From the NCBI RefSeq assembly GCF_026212465.1, contig NC_080059.1:18719777-18783776 (forward strand): a DNA stretch of 64,000 nt, read 5' to 3'. The stretch is from Amaranthus tricolor (lineage: Eukaryota > Streptophyta > Magnoliopsida > Caryophyllales > Amaranthaceae). A program made the position numbers and the translations under genes. Below are positions 51,501 to 61,712 of the stretch, in pieces (position 1 is the first letter of the stretch; the number at the start of each line of letters is the position of its first letter). The notes beneath the pieces were generated by a model that was not told the origin of the DNA, made no database searches, and worked only from the letters and a program-made list of their open reading frames with translations.

Positions 51501-54500
51501 TATGCATCCAGGACCTAGGCTAAAGTGGAAATGGAATCTTGGTACTTGGATCTAGCTATCAAGGTCCTAAAACCATTCTAACAATCCCCGTGGACTCCTA
51601 GAAGCTGAGCTGAAGGAGGGCTGCTCGATAGTTTTCTAGATCAGAATTTTGTTTAAGTGTTTGTGGTTGTTTCGTGTTCTTTTCATGATCATTTGTAGTT
51701 TTAATCAAAGCATACACACAACATTAATCCTTGCATAACCAAGGCCTTAATCAGCCCCGGTTTCGCATCAAAACCAAGTTTGAATACTTTACGCGCGAAA
51801 TTGACAAAAACTTTTAAAAACCTTTAAAATCGCAAATTAACTTCTAATTTCTAGCATATGACTATTATTTTCAATTCTAACCATTTCAACACAATAATAT
51901 ATGCCAAATAGTGTTGTGTGCCAAGTTTCGTGCATAACAAACCATGTTTGACCTACTTTACGCGCAAAATTGACAAAAACGCTTAAAAACACTTAAAATC
52001 GCAACTTAACTTCTAATTTCTAGCATATGACTATTATTTTCAATTCTAACCATTTCAACACAATAATATATGCCAAATAGTGTTGTGTGCCAAGTTTCAT
52101 GCATAACAAACCATGTTTGACCTACTTTACGCGCGAAATTGACAAAAACGCTTTAAAATCCATAAAATTGCAACTTAACTTCTAATTTCTAGCATATGAC
52201 TTTTATTTTAAATTCTAACCATTTCAACACAATAATATATGCCAAATAGTGTTGTGTGCCATGTTTCGTGCATAACAAACCATGTTTGACCTACTTTACG
52301 CGCAAAATTGACAAAAACGCTTAAAAACACTTAAAATCGGAACTTAACTTCTAATTTCTAGCATATTACTATTATTTTCATTTCTAATCATTTCAACACA
52401 ATAATATATGCCAAATAGTGTTGTGTGCCAAGTTTCGTGCATAACAAACCATGATTGACCTACTTTACGCGCGAAATTGACAAAAACGCTTAAAAATCCT
52501 TAAAATCGCAACTTAACTTCTAATTTCTAGCATATGACTATTATTTTAAATTCTAACCATTTCAACACAATAATATATGCCAAATAGTGTTGTGTGCCAA
52601 GTTTCGTGCATAACAAACCATGTTTGACCTACTTTACGCGCAAAATTGACAAAAACGCTTAAAAACACTTAAAATCGCAACTTAACTTCTAATTTCTAGC
52701 ATATGACTATTATTTTCAATTCTAACCATTTCCACAATAATATATTCCAAATAGTGTTTTGTGTCAAGTTTCGTGCATAACAAACCATGTTTGACCAACG
52801 TTACGCGCGAAATTGACAAAAACGCTTAAAAACCCTTAAAATCGCAACTTAAAATCGAATTAATGTACCTTTCTTGCTATCCATTTTGGAAATGTGGCTC
52901 TAGATGTAGATCCCATTTGTCCACGCACTCTTTTCTTTGCGCTGAAACGCATGGGAAAAGTAATACTATTTATATATATGTATAACACTTAATTAAATCA
53001 AATTGGTAAAATAATTAATATTACATACGTATTCAACAACGATTTGAATCTTGTGTTGCGAGGTGGGCTTTGAGGTTTTTGTAATGAGTCGAAGACGTGC
53101 ACAGTGTTCGTTAAAGGACAAATGATCAAAAGTATCCAATGCAAAGTACAAACACAAATTTAAAATCAACAAATTAGAGATTAAGTGACTTTAAAAATCA
53201 AAAGATAAGTTCAATTTCAATTATAAAACTTACTCTTCCCAATATGGAGCCAGAATGAATGTGTGTTTAGATGCAAGGGAGTTAGTCAAAGCAGTCTCAA
53301 TGTATGCTCTGACCTGATGTGGATCATTTCTACATTTACTACCCGAAATCGACTCCGGACAAAACCATCCAATTTTTATTGGAGGTTCGCAACAATTTAG
53401 CTCCTCGTAAGCCGCACTAAACTCAAAAACACTATGTACCTGTAGCACTGGCTCCGGAGTTGGCTCCGGATTTTGAGAAACAAAGTTTATGTTCTCCGGT
53501 GTGGTGTTTTCCCCTTCAGGGGTATTAATAATGAGCTGGGGTGCTAGGGGGGTAATGGGCTCGGGTGTTGGCTCGACCAAAGCGTTAGAATCCCCATGTT
53601 GACTTTCCTGATCCTCGACAATCAGGTTTGCCAAGTCCACAATGGGTGCTCCCATCTTCTGCAACACAGCGGCCAGCTTGGCGAGAACGTCCTTCGTAAT
53701 CTCCGCTCGGAGGGTTGCTGCTTCTTCCCGCAGTGCCGTTCGGGATTGAGTAGCAACACACTCTTTGCCGAATGCCTTCTGTAACCCCACGCGAACGCCA
53801 CCTTTTCCGACTACCCGCCCACTGTGGTCTTTCCCTAAGACCATATGCAATGCGTCAACATTGCCTCTTGGGGTGAACTCCCCCGTAGCTTCTTTTTCCT
53901 TCCAGCCCATCTGTTCAAATAAAAAGTGAAATATATAGCAATTAGTATAAGTACATCAAAGCCAAAGAATACAAAACAAATGAAGAATATACTTAATAAT
54001 TTCAAAACTCACCACAGCATCAGCAACCTTCTTCGTTCCCGGATCATTAATGGTAAATTTACCACTTGCATCTCGGGAATGAAGCCCGCAATACCAATCA
54101 CGCACCCGATCTCCAGCAAGATTCACGGATGCGGAGGTAGTCGTAGATGAGGGCGTGGATGAACTTTGATTGGGGTATAAACCCGCATCCACCCACTCTT
54201 TTCGGACCTCAGCGTACGTTTTCTGGCCTAAGCGATGGTAAAACTTCCTTTTGCTTACAAAATCAGAAGCTTTACCACGCTTTTCCTAATTAATCAATAG
54301 AAATCGAATGTCATGTATTAGTTTAATGACTGAATCAAAAGAAGTAAATTCAAATTGGTAAACTATAATATAATATGAAATACTTACAACTTCTATGGGA
54401 GTTGTTCTTTTGGCAACAAAGGCCTCCCAATCCCTCTTCGTTATGTGACCCCATATTTCGTAGGGCATCTTCAAAGGTGCTTGCTCTGCACCTTCGTTTC

Positions 54501-55122
54501 CCGTTTTGACCTTTTTGGTCGTACGGGCACGGCTCTTCGTAATCCATCCAGTTACTAGCTTGGATTTGAAATCTCTGAATCTTTGAGCAACAGCTGAAAG
54601 AAACACATTCTTCTTGTCCTCATCGCTCTCGATGTGGAAAAGATTCTACAAAAAAAATTATATTTATTACTATCAATCAAATTAATTTTAAAATGAAAAT
54701 AAATGAGTAAAAATAGTAAAGTTGCTTACCACAGTATCATGCCATAGAGAGTTCTTCAAACCCTCTGGAACCTCGTTCCATGCGTGCAATATGGAAAGCT
54801 TGCGGATACATAGAACCACTTGTTTTCCATATTCCCTACGCCATTTTCCGCAGGGTTGACCCAATGCATTGTATTCCAAATGCATGGGTTCTGTGACTTT
54901 GAGGTTTTTTGTAGGACCTCGCCCTTTTCTTTTCTTACTGCTGGTAGTGTTGAGAGCATCCATAGGTGGGGCGTCTTCCGTTTCAAAATCATTGTCAATT
55001 GGTGGAGCGTCTTCAGCCATACGCTCGTATCTCACAATTTGGTCTTCTTCGCAGTCATTACTACGATGCTCATTATCCGAGGTCTCATTCTCGAGGACAA
55101 TTTCGTCTCTGAATAAATGCAT
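48528..55122 (-). pseudogene. TNPA-like/Ulp1 gene of copy B
   Basis: Exons, in transcription order: 55122-54730, 54645-54388, 54285-54013, 53910-53234 (a fusion of ancestral exons 4 and 7), 53145-53029, 52941-52869, 48821-48714 and 48629-48528. All phases agree with copy A. Exons 1-4 are open here, where A has a frameshift and a stop. The Transposase_24-like block (D-H-S-G-R-V-V-G-K-G-G) is at the start of the 53910 exon. The C48/Ulp1 peptidase keeps A-P-Y-W, H-W, F-D and Q-Q-P...N-C-D-Y-Y. Lesions: ancestral exons 5-6 are deleted, leaving a 23-nt former intron that is read through in frame; the acceptor before 53145 is AC, not AG; and the Gly after the catalytic Cys is Asp. The end at 48528 is open, unlike in A. 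Confidence 0.8.
48822..52868. repeat. Satellite array in the intron before the catalytic-Cys exon, copy B
   Basis: This is a 4.05-kb array of the same 169-bp monomer and 371-bp unit as in copy A. The 371-bp units start at 49351, 50229 and 51445. The spacings are 878 (371 + 3 x 169) and 1216 (371 + 5 x 169). The blocks at about 50575-51440 and 51775-52640 share private variants (AAAAACTTTTAAAAACC, GCAAATTAAC), showing a recent 1.2-kb duplication. Confidence 0.9.
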
Positions 55123-55319
55123 TGTATATCAGTACCTGAAAGAGTATGAATAAAAATATATTAGAACATAAGCTAAGTAATATTAAGAATATGACAAACA
55201 ATTCTAATACGTTCAACACAATAATATATAACAAATAGTGTTATGTGCAATGTTTCATGAAAACAAACCAAGTGCCAAAAAAACTTTAAAAAGCTTTAAA
55301 TTCATACCTTGTGAATCAC

Positions 55320-58300
55320 TTAATTCAAATGTATTCCTTCCGTGTGATCTACACGCATATAACCAACATCTACATCATCTACATCATCTTGATCCACTGA
55401 TTTTGGATAGATAAAGGGAGGGGAGTCTTCAAAAGCATCATATTCTTCCTCATCCTCAACATCACCTATACCAAGGATACTTCTTTTTTCCAGTACAACA
55501 ATAGACCATTTTTTATCAGACGGGTCGACAATGTAGAATACTTGCTTCGCTTGTGTAGCTAGTATGAATGGCTCCTCACTATCACGCAAACGAGCTAAGT
55601 CTACAAGAGTAAATCCACAAGGGTCGTCATTTTTAATGCATCGTCGATTATTATCTACCCACTTACATTTGAAAAGACCAATATTGAAAGTAGAGTAGTC
55701 AAGCTCCAATATTTCATGTACCCGCCCGTAGTATACCAATTTAGCATCAACCGGCGCTTGATCCTTCGCACTCGCGTAAAATGTAGATGACGCCAAAATA
55801 GAAACCCCACTATTCTGTAGATACGATGACTTCTTGTGTTGACCCTCAGTCCAAAATGTGAAGCCATTGACATCGTAACCCTCATATTTGTTGACATCAT
55901 CACGAGGACCAAAAGCTAACCACTTAACAATTTCGGATACACCCTTGAGCTCTTCGCATATTACGCGATTATAAAACCAATTAATAAACGTCTTGTTATG
56001 CAACTGCATCAATGCCCTATCCCCTTTAGAAGGATGTTTTGCGCGCAATATATCAAAATGCTCGCTCAAAAAAGGATGAACTTCTATATGATGCAACACA
56101 TACAAGTGTGCTTGTAGAAGGCTTTCTCGAGGAGGTGTGACCGATTTGGAGCCAATTGTTCCTTTTCCCTCAAGCCTTCCTTCATGTCTAGAGGTGGGAA
56201 GTCCAATAGGCTTTGCCATGGCCAAATACTCGGCTATAAAGTTACTAATCTCATCGCTCACAGTGCCTTGAATCATACTCCCCTCGGGTTGTGCTGGATT
56301 CCTTACCTTGTTTTGTAAAACACCCATGTGTCTTTCAAAAGGATAACACCACCTTAAAAAAACTGGACCCAAAAGCTTGATCTCACAAACAAGATGGACA
56401 ATAAGATGAACCATTATGTCAAAGAAAGAAGGTGGAAAATACATCTCAAACTTGCATAAAGTTACAATCACGTCGAGTTGAAGTGCATCAAGTTTAAAGG
56501 GATCAAGAACTTTACTACAAATTGTGTTGAAGAACGAACATAGCTCGGTAATAGCATATCTCACATGTTTTGGCAGTATTCCACGGATTGCAATTGGTAA
56601 GAACACTTGCATCATTACATGGCAATCGTAAGATTTCATGCTTCCCAACTTCAGCTCACCATTTAGGCTCACAAATCTCTTCATGTTGGATGAGTACCCA
56701 AACGGAACCTTAATGCCATACAAACACTCACAAAATGTCCGCTTCTCTGCTTTGGACAATGTGTAGCAAGCTGGAGGCAAATAAACTTTGTCATTACTCA
56801 TCTTCTTCTTACTGCCACCAACTTCATCAGCTCTATTTCTTTTCTTACTCACCTTAACATGTGCCCACAACTCCGGACGAAGACCCTTACATTCAAACCA
56901 ATCTCGCACGGCCCTAACATCTTTTGTCTTACCCGGAATGTTCATGAGAGTCCCGAGTATGGCATCGCATACATTTTTCTCTATATGCATAACGTCAAGA
57001 CAATGCCTAACCTGTAGATCTCTCCAATATGGAAGCTTCCAAAAGATTGATTCTTTTTTCCATAATCGGTCTTCACCCCCTTGCACTTGCCCCGTTTTAC
57101 CAAATACAGTCTCAACTCCCTTAACCTGTTCATAAACCTCATAACCGGTCAACGGTCGACGAGCAACACGGTCCTCAACCTCCCCGTTGAACAACTTCTT
57201 CTTCTTACGATATTGGTGGTCTCGTGGGAGGAACTTTCGATGGTGCATTAATACGTGTTTGCACTTAGGAATCCACGTGGATTCCATGTCATCGATACAT
57301 ATTGGGCATGCTTTCTTCCCTTTGTTCTTATACCCCGATAAGTCGCCATATGCCGGAAAATCATTAACGGTGCATAAAAGCATTGCTCGCAAAGTAAACT
57401 CCTCATTAGCATATGCATCAAACACTGAAACGCCTTCATCCCACATCTTTCTCAAATCCTCAACGAGAGGTGCAAGATACACATCTATGTCATTGCCAGG
57501 TTGTTTAGGACCCGAGATAAGAAGCGAAAGCATTATGTACTTACGCTTCATACACAACCAAGGTGGCAAATTATAGATCACTAAAAGTACCGGCCAAGTA
57601 CAATGTTGAGAACTAAGATTGCCGAATGGGTTCATTCCATCCGTACACAGTCCGAGCCTTAAATTACGAACCTCATCCCCAAAAGTCTTATGCAACCTAT
57701 CAATACTCTTCCACTCCGGAGAATCAGACGGATGTGTGAGCAAGTGACCTTTCTTCACCCTATCTGCATGCCATCTCAAATTTAACGCATCTTTCTTTAT
57801 AGAAAACAAGCGCTTGAATCTAGGTATTATTGGAAGATACCACAATACCTTAGCCGGGGGCCCTTTAGCATCCCGAACCCCTTTACGCTTGTAGCGCGAT
57901 AACCCACACCTAGGACACTCTTCTAAGTTCTCGTTTTCATTCCGATACAACACACAATCATTCGGACACGCATGAATCTTCTGGTACTCTAAGCCGGAAG
58001 GACACATGAGCTTTTTGGCATAATATGTCGACTTTGGAAGTTCATTTCCCTCAGGAAGCATCTCACCTAACGCTTCTAATAACATTGTGAAACTAGCGTC
58101 ACTCCAATTGAACTTTGACTTAATGTTGAAAATTGTCAACACTGCTGTTAGTTTGGTGAACTTTGTACATCCAGGGTACAAAGGCTTTTGAGAAGCCTCT
58201 GTCAACAAGTCAAAAACACGAGGACGTTTTCCTAACTCATCCTCGACTCCCTCCATCATCTCATCAACACGATCCAGATCCTCATCGACATTCTCTTCAT

Positions 58301-58637
58301 CTATCTCATACCCATCAACATGATCTACTACATCCTCATTGACATCGACCACATTATTGACGTCCTCAACAACACTTTTCTCTTTGTAAACTCCCTCCTC
58401 ATCATGCCAAACCCAAACATGATATTGAGGCCTAAACCCACGTCGAAGTATGTGCTCCCTAAGGATATCAACACTATCTACCTTTGATACATTGCCACAA
58501 CTGACACATGGGCAATAAAAACCAACTCCCCCCGTCCTAACTTGATGTTCAACCGCAATACTACAAAATTCTAATACGCCATCAATAAATTCTGACGATT
58601 CAATGCTTCCATACATCCAAGAACGATCGTTTGTCAT
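55320..58637 (-). CDS. TNPD-type CACTA transposase
   Basis: This is one uninterrupted frame. I prefer the ATG at 58637, giving M-T-N-D-R-S-W-M (1105 residues), because plant CACTA transposases typically begin M-x-x-x-R-S-W-M; an upstream in-frame ATG at 58691 would add 18 residues. In order it has an N-terminal transposase-associated domain with C-P-C-x2-C (first 80 residues), an acidic linker, a C-P-N-D-C...C-P-R-C zinc site (about 220-250), and the Transposase_21 core (about 280-500: L-R-W-H-A-D, C-T-D-G-M-N-P-F, G-P-K-Q-P-G-N-D-I-D-V-Y-L). A DUF4218-like block (G-I-L-P-K-H-V...R-W-C-Y-P-F-E-R-H-M) and a DUF4216-like block (Y-Y-G-R-V-H-E-I-L-E-L-D-Y) follow, then an acidic tail. It cuts and rejoins the CACTA ends in the nucleus. 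No stop or frameshift was seen. Copy A lacks the gene entirely. Confidence 0.9.
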   Translation of the reverse strand: MTNDRSWMYGSIESSEFIDGVLEFCSIAVEHQVRTGGVGFYCPCVSCGNVSKVDSVDILREHILRRGFRPQYHVWVWHDEEGVYKEKSVVEDVNNVVDVNEDVVDHVDGYEIDEENVDEDLDRVDEMMEGVEDELGKRPRVFDLLTEASQKPLYPGCTKFTKLTAVLTIFNIKSKFNWSDASFTMLLEALGEMLPEGNELPKSTYYAKKLMCPSGLEYQKIHACPNDCVLYRNENENLEECPRCGLSRYKRKGVRDAKGPPAKVLWYLPIIPRFKRLFSIKKDALNLRWHADRVKKGHLLTHPSDSPEWKSIDRLHKTFGDEVRNLRLGLCTDGMNPFGNLSSQHCTWPVLLVIYNLPPWLCMKRKYIMLSLLISGPKQPGNDIDVYLAPLVEDLRKMWDEGVSVFDAYANEEFTLRAMLLCTVNDFPAYGDLSGYKNKGKKACPICIDDMESTWIPKCKHVLMHHRKFLPRDHQYRKKKKLFNGEVEDRVARRPLTGYEVYEQVKGVETVFGKTGQVQGGEDRLWKKESIFWKLPYWRDLQVRHCLDVMHIEKNVCDAILGTLMNIPGKTKDVRAVRDWFECKGLRPELWAHVKVSKKRNRADEVGGSKKKMSNDKVYLPPACYTLSKAEKRTFCECLYGIKVPFGYSSNMKRFVSLNGELKLGSMKSYDCHVMMQVFLPIAIRGILPKHVRYAITELCSFFNTICSKVLDPFKLDALQLDVIVTLCKFEMYFPPSFFDIMVHLIVHLVCEIKLLGPVFLRWCYPFERHMGVLQNKVRNPAQPEGSMIQGTVSDEISNFIAEYLAMAKPIGLPTSRHEGRLEGKGTIGSKSVTPPRESLLQAHLYVLHHIEVHPFLSEHFDILRAKHPSKGDRALMQLHNKTFINWFYNRVICEELKGVSEIVKWLAFGPRDDVNKYEGYDVNGFTFWTEGQHKKSSYLQNSGVSILASSTFYASAKDQAPVDAKLVYYGRVHEILELDYSTFNIGLFKCKWVDNNRRCIKNDDPCGFTLVDLARLRDSEEPFILATQAKQVFYIVDPSDKKWSIVVLEKRSILGIGDVEDEEEYDAFEDSPPFIYPKSVDQDDVDDVDVGYMRVDHTEGIHLN

Positions 58638-58639
58638 CC

Positions 58640-60170
58640 TAATTAGTGTGATTAATTGATTCAAAACAAAACAATAATTAATAATATTCATATAAAAACA
58701 ATAAAAATTAATAATTAATAATGTTTTTTAAGATTGTTAATGATGACTTGTAGGTGATTACTTTATAACTATAATTGGTCACTTTAGAATTGCTACAAAT
58801 TATTTGAAGGTACTTAAACTCTTTGATTATAATAATCTTTCTAAAAATTTAAAAAAAAATAAAATTTAAAGTTATAATTGACTTTAATATACATCAAATT
58901 ATATAACCTAATAGTGATCTTATTTGAAAATTTATGATACTAGCTACAAACTAGACGTAGAGTACAAACAAGCATAAATCCGGTCTAGTGGCTTATCAAT
59001 GAACTCCAACAACAACATAAACGAATCATACAATATTAAACGAACAAGAAACTTAAAAATTAAAAATACTTTCTGAACAAAAAATTATTTACTCCACAAA
59101 TAATAATATACTAGTATTATTTATCAACTAGGAGTATTATTATTTTGTATTAACTATATATTAGAAATAACATGGAAAATAAGAAATGCAATATTAATAT
59201 TTTCATATTAAAATTTCACCTATTTCCCTAACCCTCAAGCAAATAAATACAATCATTAAAATACTAGATACTCACTTCAATTCAAAATAATTATTTCATT
59301 TATGTAAAATATATAAGTTGAAACATAGTAAAGTAAAATTTTATTTAATTTGTTAAAATTTAAATTTTATTAATATTAATTTTTAATAATTTTTAAAACA
59401 TACACAACTAAAAATATTTAAAATCGAAATAATTAAATCAGATAAATTGTGAAAAACAAATATGACAACAACAAGAACAGAAGCAAATTTAAGCATTTAG
59501 ACAACAACAAGAACAAGAACAGAAGCAAGGATTTACAACAATAAGAACAACAAGATTATATTCGATTTTTTACAACAAGAATAAGCAACAAGAACAACAA
59601 CGTAACAAGATTTTTTACAAGAACAGCAACAACAAGAAGATGAACAGAAACATAATTATATTCCATGAACAGCAACAAGAACAGCAACAAAATTCAAAGT
59701 TGGTTCAAAATAAAAATAAGGTAATTAATTTAGGTTTTTTTTAGATACTTATCACACGTACAGTAGATGAACAGAAGCAACAAGAACAGCAACAAAACAG
59801 AAGCAACAAGTAGGTTTATGAAAATTCGAAGTTTGATGATGAACAAGAACAGAAGCAATGATTTACCTTCAAAACACAAGTTTGATGATGTACAGTAGAT
59901 GAACAGAAGCAACAACAACAGCAACAAGTTTGTGAAGATGAATAGCAACAAGTTTGTGAAGATGAACAGCGACAAGTTTCTGAAGATAAACAGCAACGAA
60001 CACAAATGAAGATGAATAACAGCAAATGAATAAAACAGCGTTTGTGAATGAAGATGAACACAAGATGAAGCAAATTAATCTTATACGTTTGTGAATATGT
60101 AGAATAGAGGAACGAAAAGCAAATGAAGATGAAGCGTTTTTTCAATGAACAACTGTACTGTATAACGTAT
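58640..60170. other. Leader side of copy B: AT-rich then CAA/GAA-rich
   Basis: It joins the TNPD start to the right subterminal zone. At 58676-59440 it matches copy A at 18884-19680. At 59460-60170 AACAACAAGAACAG-type repeats occur. It is probably promoter and 5' leader for leftward transcription. No gene is supported; the minus-strand Leu/Phe/Ser-rich frames are composition. Confidence 0.6.
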
Positions 60171-60219
60171 TTGAGAAGATATGCGAAATAAAAAGAAACT
60201 GGCGGGTTTTTGTCCAACG

Positions 60220-60495
60220 GTCATTTGCTGCGGTTCACAACAAAACCGGAGCAAATAATCTAATTTTGAAGGGTTATTTGCTGCGGTTGTGGAAGAACCG
60301 GAGCAATTAAGCTAATTTTGAAGGGTTATTTGCTGCGGTTGTGGCAAAACCGCAGCAATTAATGCACGATGCTAGGGTATTTGCTGCGGTCATAGGGTTA
60401 ACCGCAGCAATTAGAGTAATTTTTTTTTTAATACGTTTTCCTATTTTTTGCTGCTAATACACAAAAACCGCAGCAAATAATGAGCAGCAAATACA
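60220..60495. promoter_or_regulatory. Subterminal TTTGCTGCGG motif cluster, copy B right end
   Basis: About eleven direct and inverted copies, including degenerate CCGGAGCAAATA forms, lie within 280 bases of the right CACTA end. Copy A is cut just inside this cluster. Confidence 0.65.
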
Positions 60496-60511
60496 TTTTT
60501 TTTCACTAGTG

Positions 60512-60834
60512 ATTTATAATGCTGAAGAAGGAAGTTATTTCAGAGAGGAGGTTGAAGAACATGGGAGTAATGGGCCGTTACCAGCCTTAGAAGAAGGAGA
60601 ACCAAGCAATGAGGGATGAATGGCAAGTTGGGTCAATTTGGAGGTTACCTTCCTTGAGGGAGGTTAGGGTATTTGGAGGTAACTAGCCTATGGGCCATTC
60701 AGAAAAGATGGGGAATTCAGAAAAAGGTCCATTGACCGAAAGTCAAAGTCAACGCAAAGGGTCAAAGGGTATTTAGGTAATATGTCGCTAATAATTTAAA
60801 TAAATAAATAATTTAGGTAGGTGATACAATGACA
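60512..60834 (-). repeat. 5' LTR of the Tat-type element, outer part
   Basis: It matches 36250-36572 of the 3' LTR, starts with the duplicated ATT, and ends TGACA directly before GTAAC. Confidence 0.92.
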
Positions 60835-61034
60835 GTAACCAATGATGAGAAATGACTACGACATGAGACTCTTAAGAAGCAGAATATGTATTACTTTTCT
60901 TATTACTATCTGCACAAAAATTGTCCTCCAATTCAACATACATCCGAAAAGCCACTAACGCCTAAAAAAAGTGAAGATTATAAACATAAAGATGATGAAC
61001 CACTTTTCCGAATATTAACACTCAAACATGTTTT

Positions 61035-61190
61035 ATTTCTGGTTTCAAAGTGGACATCCCTAAATTTGAGGGTAGACTTAATGTAGATGATTCGTTGAAT
61101 GGTTCAAAGTCATAGAGAGACATTTTTCCAATCAACAAACGCCAGAAGAAAAAGGTGAAGATTAAAAGATTAGGACATAAATATAACATT
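61035..61190 (+). pseudogene. Ty3/gypsy gag fragment
   Basis: The translation V-D-I-P-K-F-E-G-R-L-N-V-D-D-S, then in the next frame E-W-F-K-V-I-E-R-H-F, then P-E-E-K-K-V-K-I, is the conserved start of many plant gypsy gag domains (D-I-P-x-F-x-G...F-L-x-W-L...E-R-x-F...K-V-K). One frameshift and no further gag make it a fragment. Confidence 0.6.
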
Positions 61191-61436
61191 CAAGTGATTA
61201 ACTCAATTAAATTATATTAAAATTTTACAGAAAATTTGGCACAGCTCTGTTTAAAATATGGAATGCCTAAAATTTAATTTAGGATTGACGTCCGAAATAT
61301 TAACATGTTTCAACAAATCAGCAATACATATTTCAGATTCCCAAAAACTCCATAGCTAGGGATGGCCATGGGGCGGGTCAGAGGTGCGTCCTACCAAATT
61401 CTGACCAATACCATTTAGTTTTATTCTATATTAAGA

Positions 61437-61462
61437 CCGTCTCACCGTGAGACGACTTAATA
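61437..61462. repeat. GTCTCA-TGAGAC palindrome
   Basis: GACCGTCTCACCGTGAGACG is a near-perfect palindrome. A sister copy at about 63245-63268 reads GACTGTCTCATTGTGAGACG. It may be the terminus or remnant of a small foldback family. Confidence 0.55.
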
Positions 61463-61615
61463 TTGCTTAGCTCAATGTTTAGTTTCTTAAAATTTAATGA
61501 AAAATACTGTTTTTATTTTGGTAACTACTATGCAAGTTTATCTTTTGATTGCTTGTATGGGCCCATCTCATACAAGACTTGCAGTTATTTTTAATGGATT
61601 CAAAACCAATCCCGG

Positions 61616-61707
61616 TGTAACACCCGAATTTCCTCCCGTCCTTTACGGTTTCCAACCTCTTAACGAAACCAAAACCGTAAAGGACAGGAGGAAATTCGAG
61701 TGTTACA
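61616..61707. mobile_element. 92-bp micro-foldback with LTR-like ends
   Basis: It starts TGTAACACCCGAATTTCC and ends GGAAATTCGAGTGTTACA. The two 37-bp arms are inverted repeats with few mismatches. CCCGG flanks it perfectly at 61611-61615 and 61708-61712. Its right half matches the reverse of the solo-LTR end (24529-24602), including CTTAACGAAACCAAAAC. Confidence 0.75.
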
Positions 61708-61712
61708 CCCGG

